A stretch of 64,000 nt of DNA from Enchytraeus crypticus. Taxonomy: Eukaryota > Annelida > Clitellata > Enchytraeida > Enchytraeidae. Numbering within the stretch: the first letter of the stretch is position 1; each line of letters begins with the position of its first letter. The stretch lies in contig CAJHZI010000299.1 of NCBI GenBank assembly GCA_905160935.1, positions 325,001-389,000 on the forward strand. The letters run 5' to 3'. A program made the position numbers and the translations under genes. The notes below the pieces were generated by a model. It was not told the DNA's origin, did no database searches, and was given only the letters and a program-made list of their open reading frames with translations. Positions 45,009-56,554 of this stretch are shown here, one piece after another.

Positions 45009-47133
45009 GGGGAGACCGGGGCAGGTTGTAACAAAAAATGAGTCTTGCTTACTTTTCAAGCAAGCTTACACAATCCAGAAGAATGTATACACCTATTTGT
45101 ACAATATATTATTCATATATCTACTAATATAAACTAGGTGTGCCTAGTGCTAGTATTTTTTATTAAGATAAGGTGGAATTATATATATTGAACGGTGGAA
45201 ATATTCAGATGATCATTAGAAGTAGAAGTTGACGATGTATTTAACGTCCGTTGATGCTCTCATGATTACTTGGGAACGTAGCTGTAGAGCCCGGCACGGG
45301 ACCGATCTGTTGTTCAGCCAGATAGGCCACTGACGAAGTGAAGGACCGCTAATATTGCAGTGATAATAAGACGAACAACGTTATTAACAGCGCCTGCTAT
45401 TTTCTATTTTATCAGTCCATATTTTATCTCAGCAACATGCATACTCTAAACTACACTTTAACAATCTGTCTTTTTTATTAAGTTATAGTTATTAATTCAA
45501 CGAGCGTACTGTTAGTTCTCGAAACCTATGAACGTTATGCCTGACGGCCCCATCGCAGTCTGGTACCTACAGGCACCTGTCCCCCAATTAACCATCGCTT
45601 TCTTTTGCATCCTTCCAGCCACAAACCCCGCTACCCGATAATTTTACACTGTTTTCTCAGCACGTTATGTAACAGTCCTCGACTGCGAACGAACAAATGA
45701 ATCCGGATGCTTAACTCGACTGAACTCTCTCGCTCGCTGCTAGTCCGAATGAATGAATGAATCCCTCTAGCTGCTAGCTAACGGTTTATATACATGTACT
45801 AGCGTTATGGATCAATACAGCCTACTGTGACGTCCGGTATTAATACAGTTATCCATTGTCTCCAATATAACTCTCTCTATCTCGCTCTCTCCCTCTCTCT
45901 CTCTCTCTCTCTTGTATTAATACCGTTCCATAATCTCTCCATTACATTTTGAGTAATTCACATTCAAAGTGATCAACCCAAACTTTACAACCAGCCTCTA
46001 CCCTGGGGCAGGTTGTAACGAAGTCTAGGGTAGGTTGTAACGCAATTATAGTTTAATAGTATTAAAGTTGCCCTCCTCCATCCTCTCAATTATTAATATG
46101 ATTTTGTTTAACTCATGTTTATATGAAATTTTCAGTCATTTTTCACTGTTTATTAACATCCATTTGACGAGTCTAATCTGAGCCACATTTCTGGATCAGA
46201 TAAGAAAATTCACTCATTGTACACTATTCATGCGAGCACAGCTTACAGTCTACATACTGCACCCATTTATCACGATTCTTCATGTTGCTATTGGGTTCGC
46301 AATATGTGAGACAAAAATAATAATGAATGAAATAATTATGCCATTTGTGTTAATATCCCCGAGAGAACCCCTTGCCTTGACTTGCTAAATGTAACGAAAA
46401 TAAAGTATCATGACAGATTCCCATTTCTACTGCAGTGGATCTAATAGATTGTCCACTAACTAGCACTTCTCAACTGCACTTTCCATGGCATCTTTTGAAA
46501 CGCTACAACGAGAATATTTCCCCTTAAAATTCCTCATTCTAACAATCATAGGTATACATAATAAGCTTCTATATTATTTTACTAATAATTAATTGTCCAA
46601 TACAGGCTAATGAATATCCATTAAAGTAGGGGCCTATAACGTAGTAGGACTAGGCCTACATGTACATGTATGTGACCATAAACCACTGCATCAAGTCGCC
46701 TAAGTTGCACGGGGCTAGATCTAACTGTGTTAGAACCTCCCCGCGTGAAATGTTACAACATGCCCCGTAATACAGTGAGCTTAAAAAATTATTACGTAGT
46801 CAAATTGAGTTTTCTTAGTCAACTTCAAAGTAAATATTTTGAAAGACATTCGTACGGTATACCTTATACCAAAGTCTTACTTGTTAAAACCTTAAACTGA
46901 GTCGTCTAGTCAAAATGAAACATCAAATAACAAAATGTACTTTTGATAGCAAAGAACATACAAATTGAAATAACACCCCACCTGTTTGAATGTTTGCTTC
47001 CAGATTAGGCTTGTTTATGAGCAATGAATCAATGAACAATATCAGGTGATAAGTTTTTGCATTCCTCTTTTACTTAGTGAAAAAATTGGCAAGTTACAAC
47101 CACCCCCGTGTTACAACCTACCCCGGTCTCCCC
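45009..47133. mobile_element. Unclassified 2.1-kb element with 24-bp terminal inverted repeats
   Basis: The left end GGGGAGACCGGGGCAGGTTG continues TAAC; the right end is its reverse complement with one mismatch. Flanks atgttta and atgttaa form a probable 7-bp duplication with one mismatch. Three internal copies of GGGCAGGTTGTAACG / GGGTAGGTTGTAACG lie at about 46000-46040 and one reversed near 46750. There is no coding frame, so it is non-autonomous. A short CT tract lies at 45865-45912. Confidence 0.75.
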
Positions 47134-47431
47134 ATGTTAAATTAATTAGTTAATTCAACATACCGTGTTGTTACAGGGAACACTGTGAAAGGGACAGACA
47201 GTTAACTCCACGTGTCATAGGAGGCGAAACAGCAAGAAATGAGGAAGATATTTGAAGGAAACCACATGAAGAGTCATAGTTTATCCCTATTTCCATGTAT
47301 CTAGCTATACGCTATATAATGTATGGAAATAACACACAGCTGTTGTGAACTGATGAATTTGTTCATCTGTACAATCATGTAGATTCTTCTTGGAGTCCTC
47401 TTTATGAAGCGTGAATATGAATATGTATATA

Positions 47432-47479
47432 GGACCTTCAATTGGCAGAGGACTAGAGAGAGAGAGAGAGAGAGCGAGC

Positions 47480-47511
<32 letters not shown>

Positions 47512-47512
47512 A
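47432..47512 (+). repeat. LINE-A/S5-type tail followed by (GA)n
   Basis: AGGACCTTCAATTGGCAGAG then CTAGAGAGAGAG..., showing the microsatellite starting from the retroposon tail. 47134-47431 and 47513-47664 show nothing else. Confidence 0.65.
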
Positions 47513-47664
47513 AAAAATAAATAGAGAGGTATGATTAACAAATGTCGTTAATAAATAAAAGCTCATTCATATTCACAACTTCCAAATAGGCCTACAATAG
47601 TTTCAGTAACTAATGTTCAAACACAGGGAATCTTGTAGGCCTGCACGTAGGCTATGCTATCAAT

Positions 47665-48655
47665 CATCATCATCATCTTCCATTGAATCCCAGTCAGGGG
47701 CGGAACTAGGAATATTTTAAGGAGGGGGCCCGAAATTCTTTTTGAGAGTATACACTTTTTTGCTTACGCCTCGCCTTCATCGGGACATGTGACGCAACCA
47801 GACATATTGTTGTAGAGGGGGTGGGAGGGTTCAAAATTTGTTCACTACTTCGTTCGGCTCATAGAGTGAGTGTATCCCCATAGTTTACCCCCCCCCCCCA
47901 CCCCCCGCTCGTACCCGTACTAGAGTCAGGGGAAAACATAAATCATACATTTGTTTTGGAAAAAGTAGGTTAATTTTTTTACCTCAGAAGAAACTCTGCC
48001 GATCTCGAAGAAATTGCTAAAGTGACCTAATTCTGGCAGTGAGGGGGCTTAAGCACCTCCCATCCAAGGCTCTTTCCACCACTGCTGCGGAACAGAGTTC
48101 ACATTTTTTACTTATACAGTTTTTCTTCTAATGCAAAGGCTCAAGTGAAAATTGAGAGCTAGTGAAACGGTTAACATTTCGGGCCCCCTTCCACTATACA
48201 GGGCTCCTAGTATATCCTAAAAAAATCAAGCTAATGGAACTGAGATCCCTCTCGTACCCCACCCCGGACCCCCCTAACCACTGCCATTACTAACTTATTT
48301 ACACATCGCTAATGCCATAGAAACAATGAAAATATAGTTTAAATTTTTTTTATCGACGAACCTAATTGGAGGCCCGGGCCCCCTGGGCCCCCCATGGATT
48401 CGCCACTGATCCCAGTTTAACAAGGATCGGGGAACGAATAGACTGTCCTCTCTGTCCTACATCATATCATCAGTCAATCCCCTATTTGAGACTTTTCCAT
48501 TCGTTTAAATTTTTGTTGCAAACTATGGAGCCTAAGCGCTCACCAAAAGAATGCCCTTTCTGATGTTGGTATGGAATTTGGTACTTTAGTCGCCTTCTGC
48601 GACGCCTGTAGTCACCGGTTGGTCAATTCTTCAAACTACCCGGACACAACGGTTA
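47665..48655 (+). repeat. S6 repeat split by a hAT-like MITE
   Basis: 47665-47694 is the S6 start and 48409-48655 the rest. Between them lies MITE M1 at 47695-48408. S6 therefore predates the insertion. Confidence 0.8.
47695..48408. mobile_element. hAT-like MITE M1 (714 bp)
   Basis: Ends CAGGGGCGGAACTAGG and, reversed, CAGTGGCGAATCCATGG, with a perfect 8-bp duplication ATCCCAGT (47687-47694 and 48409-48416). Same family as 28622-29332. Poly-C at about 47887-47906. No coding capacity. Confidence 0.88.
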
Positions 48656-48895
48656 TGCTATCAAAATATTAAATAAATTATTGTCAATCAATTGGGTCCT
48701 ACAGTTGATCAGAATTGCTAAAGATTTGCCAGGTCGTTTTGACCGGTAGTAGTGTGGTCTTTTATTCTATACTCAATAACCCCCCCCCCCCCCCCATCTG
48801 ATTTAAGTATCACCATCATCATCATCTTCCCTCGAATCCTAGTCTAACTGGGATCGGGAATGAAATTTAAGTGTCATAATTATAGTATATATAAA

Positions 48896-48944
<49 letters not shown>

Positions 48945-49051
48945 TATATATATATTATATATATTTATATATATATATATATATTATATAAATATTATAT
49001 ACATATACATGTATATATAAACATGTTATATATATATATATATATATATAT

Positions 49052-49095
<44 letters not shown>

Positions 49096-49150
49096 TTTAT
49101 ATATACTATAACTATGACACTTAAATCTCATTCCGATCCCAGTTAAACTA

Positions 49151-49212
<62 letters not shown>

Positions 49213-49310
49213 CTACTCATATGTGGAAATGAAGAGGAAAGCTGGAAGACAGAGAAGAGTGGAGGCGCTATATTCCATGGACCTGCCGGTAGGCAGTGCG
49301 CTAAGATATT

Positions 49311-49346
<36 letters not shown>

Positions 49347-49359
49347 AATATCTTATATA

Positions 49360-49404
<45 letters not shown>
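48656..49404. repeat. Poly-C, S6 scrap, (TA)n and LINE-A tail
   Basis: Poly-C at 48780-48795; a short S6 start at 48825-48860; TA tracts at 48899-49092, 49154-49210 and 49312-49403. A LINE-A 3' end lies at 49211-49300 (GACCTGCCGGTAGGCAGTGC) between the TA tracts. 49080-49140 repeats 48850-48900 in inverse order, giving a large TA-filled inverted repeat. Confidence 0.75.
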
Positions 49405-49405
<1 letters not shown>

Positions 49406-50115
49406 GCGCTTGTTTTGTTGGTAATTACTTAACGATCCCTCTAATTGCTCAATTAACTTTTGTAACTATTGACGCAGTGATTATTTCAGTAACAGGGCAT
49501 TGTCTGCAGATTAAATACACTTTCTCTACACTGCATAAAGAAAAATTAGCGCAATGATGATTAACTCAGCATACAACGTCAACACTCAGGGGGATGAAAT
49601 ACAAGGGAGTGGACCCATAACAGCTTCTCGTCCACCTCTCATTCACTCTCTCATCCACCCCCTCTTTCATCCCCTTCCTTTAGTCAGGCCGTTACTGCGC
49701 AATACCCCGGTAAGTTTTTAGTTATAATAGGACAGGAAGATGTTTACAGAGAAATGTTTACACGGATACAGAACAATGTAAGCATACAGATACCCACCTA
49801 ATGTAGATCTCTAATAATTGATAATTGGCCCACTGATTACCATTTAATGATACAGATCTCCACTGATATCGTAAGGACCAGCTCCCATCAAGGGCTCTTC
49901 GACCTTGTCGCTGTAATAATTACGGCTGTCATCTGTTACTGAAAGTAAGTCAACATCATCAAATTTGCAACTGAAGCATTCGTGTCAGCTAATCATTGTT
50001 GACGTAACTCCTGAGACCATCCTGCAAGATTTTCTAATTATCTTTACTTGTTGACCTGCTTGCAGTCGGATGCATTTATAGTATCAGTTTTAATATTAGC
50101 TACATAGGTATGATT

Positions 50116-50472
50116 CCCCGTGTTGTGCTCGGGTGTGGTTGGACTACTACAGAATTTGGCACCCGCTAACAATCTGCTGCATGTATAAGAGGCGACTAAG
50201 GCAGGAGCTGAGAATGGCAAGAGGAGACCCACCTCAGCATGAAATATCTTCCCTCAGGATTAAATGGTTATTAAGCCTTCTAACTGAGGGAAATCACCTC
50301 AGAATCACCTTGTTTTTCCCTAGCTATAGGCTACGTAAGGTGTGAATAAGGCATAGACTTTGTGAATAGATTAACTTGTTGATCTAAGGAGTGCTCTTAT
50401 GGAGCGAGAAAGCTGACTACGAGTATGAATATGTACCTTGAACATGCCACTTGACAGTGCACTGAAGAGAGA
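50116..50472 (+). repeat. SINE-like family S5 with target duplication
   Basis: 357 bp flanked by TATGATT (50109-50115 and 50473-50479). The intact dispanin intron has the unfilled site near 57065-57080 (CATAGATACGATTATC), which fixes both borders of the family. Confidence 0.88.
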
Positions 50473-51309
50473 TATGATTATCCTAACGACTTGCTGAGGG
50501 CCAGAGCTGTTAGTAGGTAAGGCTTGTGACAAGTGTATCAGTAGACTCTCACTCGTAGCAGTCTTCATAAGTACATCTCATCTGTGCCTCATTAACATCT
50601 CATGCTTGTCCCGTGACGAGTAAAGTGGTCGTTGTTAGTGAAAATCAATTTTAATATAATCGCAAATTAACTAATCTTATTGACAAGTGTCTGCCGGATC
50701 CAGAGTCGGCGAGCCCGTCGCTGTATCAATGTCCTCGGGTTCACAGGGCCAGTCCAGCCCCAAGGGGGACGGTAGCGTGGTCTGAATATTTACTTGACAA
50801 CGACCCAGGTGTCGTGTGTGGAGAAGTTCATCAACTCCACAAACCATGCTGTGAGCTAATTAATAAGAGACACTTTAGGGTCACTCGGAAAAATGAAAAA
50901 TAGCTATTTACGTTATTATGACAAGGGCATCTAGAAACACATCCGCTTAAGTTACATGTAGTTATAATTTATTTAATTAGCAATAAACTTTATGAAGAAC
51001 AGCTATCAGCTAAAGACCTTCATGAAGGCCTCTACTGTATCCTACTGTAGAATTCAAAGAGGTTTGAACCAGGGTATTTTGTTTAAAAGTTTAAATTGTT
51101 AACATGCAAACAAATCGACTTCAAGCTAAACGCACAGTAAGCCAATGATTGAAATTAAAAACATTTCACTTGCCCATGCTCATATTTCAATATATATATA
51201 TAATTTAATTTGTATTAATTCAACTTATAAAATAAATGTTTTAAAAAATTACAGTAGGCTTAAGAATATTTTTTCCATATTTAAACATAACATTTAAACG
51301 TAGGCTATA

Positions 51310-51490
51310 TTTACCAACGTCAGAAAGGGCGTTCGGTTGATGAGCGCCTAGGCTCCAGAAATCGCAACAAAAATTTAAACGAATGGAAAAGTCTCAAATA
51401 GGGGATGGACTGATGATATGGTGTAGGACAGAGAGGATTTGAGACAGTCTATTCGTATCTAGACCCTAGTTAAACTGGGATTCTAGCGAA
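51310..51490 (-). repeat. S6 repeat, partial
   Basis: Sense minus. Also present at the equivalent place in the other duplicate (57408-57565), so older than the duplication. Confidence 0.75.
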
Positions 51491-51563
51491 GATGATGACT
51501 ATGATTGTATATTTAAATAACTATGCCACTGATCGACGACTGCCCGCAGGTTCTGCCGACAAC

Positions 51564-52392
51564 TGTCCCAACCAAGGCTCTTTGTACCACTGCTGCTGTT
51601 CACATTTTTTATTTATACACTTTTTTTTCTAATGCAAAAGCGCAAGTAAAAATTGAGAGCTAGTGAAACGGTTAACATTTCGGGTCCCCTTCCACTATGC
51701 ATGGCTCCTAGTTTATCCTAAAAAATCAGACTATTGGAACTGAGATTCCTCTCGTACCCCACCCCGCCCCCTCACCCAACCACTGCCATTACTAAGTTAT
51801 TTACACATCGCTGATGCCATAGAAACAATGAAAATATAGTTTAAATTTTTTTATCCGCGGACCTAAGGTGGGTGGGGGCCCGGGCCCCCTGGGACCCCCT
51901 GGATCCGCCACTGATCCCTGTTTAAAATAGGTCGGGATACGAATAGACTGTCTTTAATCCTCTCTGTCCTACATCACATCGATAGTCAATTCCCTATTTG
52001 AGACTTTTCCATTCGTTTAAATTTTTCTTGCAATCTCTGGAGCCTAGGCGCTCACCAAAAGAATGCCCTTTCTTACGTTGATATGGATCTTAGTGCTTAA
52101 GTCGCCTTCTACGACACGTGCAGTCACCGGTTGGTCAATTCTTCAAACAACCCGGACGCAATACTTATGCTATCAGTAAACTAAATAAATCGCTGTCAAT
52201 CACTTGGGCCCTACAGTTGTCAGAATTGCTAAAGTCTTGTCAGATATTTTTGAACGGTAGTTGTGAGGGGTATTACTATCCACTTATGATCAATAGAACC
52301 CCCCCATCTAGTTTAAGTAGTATCACCATCATCATCATCTGCCCTTGTATCCTAGTTTAACTTGGATCGGGAATGAGATTTAAGTATCAAAA

Positions 52393-52400
<8 letters not shown>
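51564..52400 (+). repeat. Duplicate of 48061-48910: partial MITE M1 plus S6
   Basis: 51564-51913 is the right half of M1, ending CCGCCACTG, then ATCCCTGT in place of the ATCCCAGT duplication. 51914-52150 is S6. The next ~250 bp (GTCAATCACTTGGGCCCTAC..., poly-C, CATCATCATC, second S6 scrap) match 48660-48910. Confidence 0.8.
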
Positions 52401-52472
<72 letters not shown>

Positions 52473-52638
52473 TTATTTATTTATATGTAGGTATATAAAG
52501 CTAAACAGCTAAAAGCTAAGGTTAACGTCAGTTTCCTCACTCGAATGCTATGTCAGTGACGGGCGAGCATCCAACTTCGCCACTGGCTGGAGCCCGTCGG
52601 ATGCATATGTATATATGTATGAGGAAAAAAAATCAAGA

Positions 52639-52678
<40 letters not shown>

Positions 52679-52746
52679 TATACATATATATATATATATA
52701 ATGATATAGATATACATATGTACATGTATATATATATATACATATA

Positions 52747-52816
<70 letters not shown>

Positions 52817-52840
52817 CATCTGTTCTTCGGATCTATTATA
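52390..52840. repeat. (TA)n tracts and deleted S2 SINE
   Basis: TA at 52394-52470 and 52641-52810. An S2 copy (sense minus) at 52495-52592 has lost its middle, keeping GGTTAACGTCAGTTTCCTCA and CTTCGCCACTGGCT. Confidence 0.85.
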
Positions 52841-52849
52841 CCAGGAAGT

Positions 52850-54560
52850 CAGGATATTAACAAGAACCGATATGAAATAGAAAGGAGATGCAAAGAACAT
52901 TAGTATAATGTGTAAAGATGGGGAATTGAAGACAGAGCCGGAAGAAGTAAAAGAAGGATGGAGAGAATATGTAGAGGAATTGTATGATAAGGCTGGGAAA
53001 CCAGTTCAACAGGATTTTAAAAAAGAAGAAGAGAATATCATTGAAGACGATACAAGGGGCCCCGATTTAATTAAAAGGAGGAAATTTATTCTGCAATAAA
53101 CAGTATAAAGAAGGGAAAGGCAGCCGGAATAGATGAAATTCCAGCAGAGTTCTTGAAAATGTTGGAAGGAGAAACACTCAAAAAGTTAATGGATTATGTA
53201 TGGAAGTGTACAGTACAGGTATTTGGACAGACAACTTTACCAAATCACTGATGATTCAAATTCCCAAAGAAAGCCTAAGCTGTGGAGTGTTCGGATTAGA
53301 GAACAATCAGCTTAATGCCTTATGCATCGAAGATCATATTAAAGATAGTAAATAATCGCATTCAGTCGAAAGCAGAGATGATACTGAGCAAGACACAATT
53401 TGGTTTTAGGATAAGTTGCGGCACATGAGAAGCAATAAGAGTAATGCGGGTTCTTTGCGAAAGAAGCTTAGAATATGGTAATGACGTTTTTGTATGCTTT
53501 GTAGACTTCGAGAAGGCCTTTGACAGGATTGATTGGATAACGATGATGAATATCTTAAAAGGAATAGGAATTGACTGCAGAGATAGAAGACTAATTTTAA
53601 ACTTGTACAAAATCACATAGCAGTAATCAAAATCCATCAAGAATACTCAGAAGAAGGTGAAATAGGACGTGGAGTAAGACAAGGTTGTAGCATTTCGCCG
53701 CTGCTGTTGAACATTTACGCTGAGGCAATGATGGAAGAAGCCATGGAAGACTTGGAAGAAGGAATAAAAGTAGAAGGAAATTTGTTACAAGATGTACGAT
53801 TTGCAGATGACCAAGGAATGATAGCGGGCAGCGAGATTGGATTGCAGAAGATAATGGATAGGCTGAATGATACGGCCCTAAGGTATGGCATGAAGATTAA
53901 TATAAAAACGACGATTGTTATGAGGGTGTCCAATATTAAAGGTGAAGTTAATATCACAATAAATGGTACGAAATTGGAACAGGTAAGGAGTTTCAAATAT
54001 GTGGGTCATACTATAACCGATGATGGGAAATGTGAGACAGAAATATGCAGTAGGATTGCACAAGAAAAAGCGGCCTTTGGTAGTAGAAAAGAACTATTAA
54101 CAAAAAGTCTAAAGAAAGACACAAAGATATAGATAGTGAAAACTTTGATTTGGACAAAGCTATTATATGCATGTGAAACATGGACCTTAAGAAAGGAATA
54201 TATTTGGAAACTGGAGGCATTGGAAATGTGGATTTGGAGAAGAATGGAGAGGATTAGCTGGACTCAAAAGGTTACAAATGAGGAAGTCCTGGAGAGAGTT
54301 GGCACAAATAGACAGTTGATAAATGTATTAAGAAATAGGAAGAAGATGATGGGTAGGACACATTCTAAGGGGGGAAGGTCTATTAAAAGAGGTCATAGAA
54401 GGTAGACTTGGAAGGAAAAAGGGCTTGGGGCAGGCCGAGATTAGGTATGTTAGATGATTTATAGACCCACTCATATGTGTAAATGAAGTGGACGGCGGAA
54501 GATAGAGAAGAGTTTAGGCGTAATGTACCATGGACCTGCCAGTAGGCAGTGCACTAAGAG
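52850..54560 (+). pseudogene. LINE-A non-LTR retrotransposon, 5'-truncated and broken
   Basis: Longest copy of the family. In shifted frames: the pre-RT linker ([39 protein letters not shown]); the RT motif FVCFVDFEKAFDRIDW; QGCSISPLLLNIYAEAMMEE; the catalytic box VRFADDQGMIAG with both Asp kept; LEQVRSFKYVGHTITDDGK; and the C-terminal MWIWRRMERISWTQKV. It ends in the untranslated tail GGACCTGCCAGTAGGCAGTG. No endonuclease part is present. The RT belongs to the LINE type common in invertebrates; clade not assigned. At least five frame breaks make it dead. Confidence 0.85.
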
Positions 54561-54584
54561 AGAAGAGATATACATACATACATA

Positions 54585-54870
54585 CAGGCGGGAGCTGAGG
54601 ATGGCAAGAGGGGACCCAACTCACCATGAAATATTTTCCCCCAGGATTAAATGGCAATTAATCCACCAAACTGAGGAAGGCAACGGGAAACCACCTCAGA
54701 AGCCATATTTTTTCTAAGCTATAGGTTGCATAAGGTATGGATCAGGCATAGACTTTGTGAAGGGATTAACCTGTTGATCTAAGTAGTGCTCTTATGGAGC
54801 CAGAAAACAGACTTTGAGTATAAATTTGTACCTTGAACCTGCCACTAGGCCGTGCACTGAAGAAGATATA
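54585..54870 (+). repeat. SINE-like family S5, 5'-truncated
   Basis: Starts within the family at CAGGCGGGAGCTGAGGATGG, immediately after the LINE-A tail, and ends CCTGCCACTAGGCCGTGCAC. Confidence 0.8.
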
Positions 54871-54897
54871 CATACATATCTATTTATACATATATAT

Positions 54898-56057
54898 CTT
54901 TCTGGTTGCACTAAATCTGTTACTATAGACAATGAACGCTCTCCTGAACTTCGTCGTCTGCGTGGTGTGCCCCATGGATCTCTACTTGGACCTTGACCTT
55001 TTTCCCTCTACACTGCCCCACTCAGTTATGTTTTAGACAATGCTTCAATAAAATTTCACTTCTATGCTGGTTATACTCAGCTGTACATCTCATTTTCTAG
55101 CTCAGATTCTGATTTTAAATTGCAACACCTTTCATCTGTTCTTGACATAGTTTATTCATGGTCTTGCAGTAATCGTCTCTCTGTCAAAAACTCTAAAACA
55201 GAAAATCTCTTAATGGGCAATCCTCAGCAAAGAACCAAATTTGCCAATTCCTTCATATATTTTCAAAATCTTGCACTCACGCCAACTCTCAAGTCTAAAA
55301 ACCATGGTGTCATGTTTGATGAAAATCTTGATTTTAAATCTCATCGGGCGGTCGTTCATCTTTCTTCCATATTCGTTAAATCAGACAGATAAGGTCATCT
55401 CTAGATAAAAATTCATCCATAATTATTGTCAACTCAATAGTTCATTCTAAACTTGATTATTGCAATTCGTTGCTATATGGTTTACCTTCTTCTTCTCTCA
55501 TGCCTTTGCAACGCGCCCAAAATTCTCTAGCACGTGTTGTCTGTCGATCCTTGAGGCTTCAGCCCACCTCTAGTTCCTTGCTTAATAATCTTCATTGGCT
55601 TCCTGTGGTTCAAAGAATTAAGGATAAAATTGCTTTGTTAACCTCAAACGCTTCTCTTTGATAAACCTTGTTACCTTTCTGATCTCCTAATCCAATATCA
55701 ACCTTCTCGCAAGCTTCGTTCTTCCAATGCCAAACTGCTCAAAATTCATATTATTTTCACTTCATTAGGTAGATGTTCATTTTCTTTCTACGCTCCTACT
55801 GTTTGCAACTATCTGCCTCCTGATCTTCGCTCACGTTCTACAACTTCCACTTTCTGTTGTAAGTAGAAAACATATCTCAACCCACCTTAGATTTTATTTA
55901 ATCTTGCCTAAATGTTTTTTATCACGGGACCGGCACTGTTTAAGATCTTTTATTTCTCTTCAGCATGTGATTTTTCAGATCGTTTGGGGTGAATCGATTT
56001 GTAGTGACGGAGAAGTCCCTGACATCATCCTTGTATGAGAAAACGGACGTTAAACCT
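54898..56057 (+). pseudogene. LINE-B (CR1/L2-like) retrotransposon 3' part
   Basis: RT motifs read in broken frames: LRGVPHGSLLGP, then FHFYAGYTQLYISF, where the usual YADD is AGY, so the catalytic aspartates are lost. Then SVKNSKTENLLMGN, LKSKNHGVMFDENLDF, LDYCNSLLYGLPSSSLMPLQ and LLNNLHWLPVVQRIKDKIAL. These are the conserved thumb/C-terminal words of CR1/L2-type LINEs. It ends in a 3' tail (55998-56057) with GTCCCTGACATCATCCTTGT and AAACGGACGTTAAACC. That tail is shared with lone copies at 22105, 37596 and 41754 and resembles the S2 SINE tail. Confidence 0.85.
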
Positions 56058-56160
56058 TTATTCTATATATATGTATATATATATATATAGTCTATATATA
56101 TATATATATTTATACATATGTACATATATAGTCTATATATGTACATATATAGTCTATATA

Positions 56161-56244
<84 letters not shown>

Positions 56245-56260
56245 TAGATAGATAGATATA
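56058..56260. repeat. (TA)n / (TAGA)n microsatellite
   Basis: TA tracts with TAGTCTATATATGTACA interruptions, starting directly at the LINE-B tail; ends in TAGATAGATAGA. Confidence 0.92.
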
Positions 56261-56442
56261 AATTGCGTTTTTTATAATTACTTGACGATCCCTCTAATTG
56301 CTCAATTAACTATTGTAACTATTCACGCAGTGAACTTTTCAGTAACGGGGCATTTTCTGCAGATTAATTAACATTTCTCTAGACTGTATAAAAAGATTCA
56401 GCGAAGTGAAGATCAACCCTGCATACAACTCAGGTGGAGGAA

Positions 56443-56554
56443 ATGCAGGAGAGTAGACCCCCAACAGTTTCTCAAATATCCCCTCGTTCACTCCCTCATC
56501 CCCCCCCTAGTTCACCCCCTTCATATGATCTGGCCACAACTGCGCAATACCCCG
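56443..56554 (+). CDS. CD225/dispanin membrane protein, exon 1
   Basis: First coding exon, too short to stand out as an open frame. It starts at ATG 56443, with an in-frame TGA 30 bases upstream. It runs 37 codons plus one base to CCCCG|GTAAGT and is rich in Pro and Ser. It holds a PPSY motif (PPxY type, a possible binding site for NEDD4-like WW domains). Phase 1 joins seamlessly to exon 2: ...AQYP-G-CQYGVGQ. Proline-rich N-termini before the CD225 domain are typical of dispanins. The decayed duplicate at 49583 supports this exon, because its donor is conserved. Confidence 0.72.

Larger units (their letters stand above)
49405..51550 (+). pseudogene. Truncated duplicate of the dispanin gene 5' part
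   Basis: Matches 56265-57640 (upstream region, exon 1, intron) apart from insertions. The exon-1 counterpart at 49583-49710 has ATA in place of the ATG and shifted frame. It keeps the donor context CAATACCCCGGTAAGT and the acceptor GACTGCCCGCAG at 51538-51549. Exon 2 is missing: 14 bases later the sequence turns into an internal part of MITE M1. It has an S5 insertion at 50116-50472 and about 490 bp (50490-50985) with no counterpart in the intact gene. Confidence 0.8.

Noticed and set aside
48780..48795. Poly-C tract as a signal
   Set aside because: Simple sequence within a duplicated repeat block; the paired copy has only a short C run.
53715..53996. Minus-strand open frame opposite the LINE reverse transcriptase
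   Set aside because: Shadow of the LINE-A coding strand.
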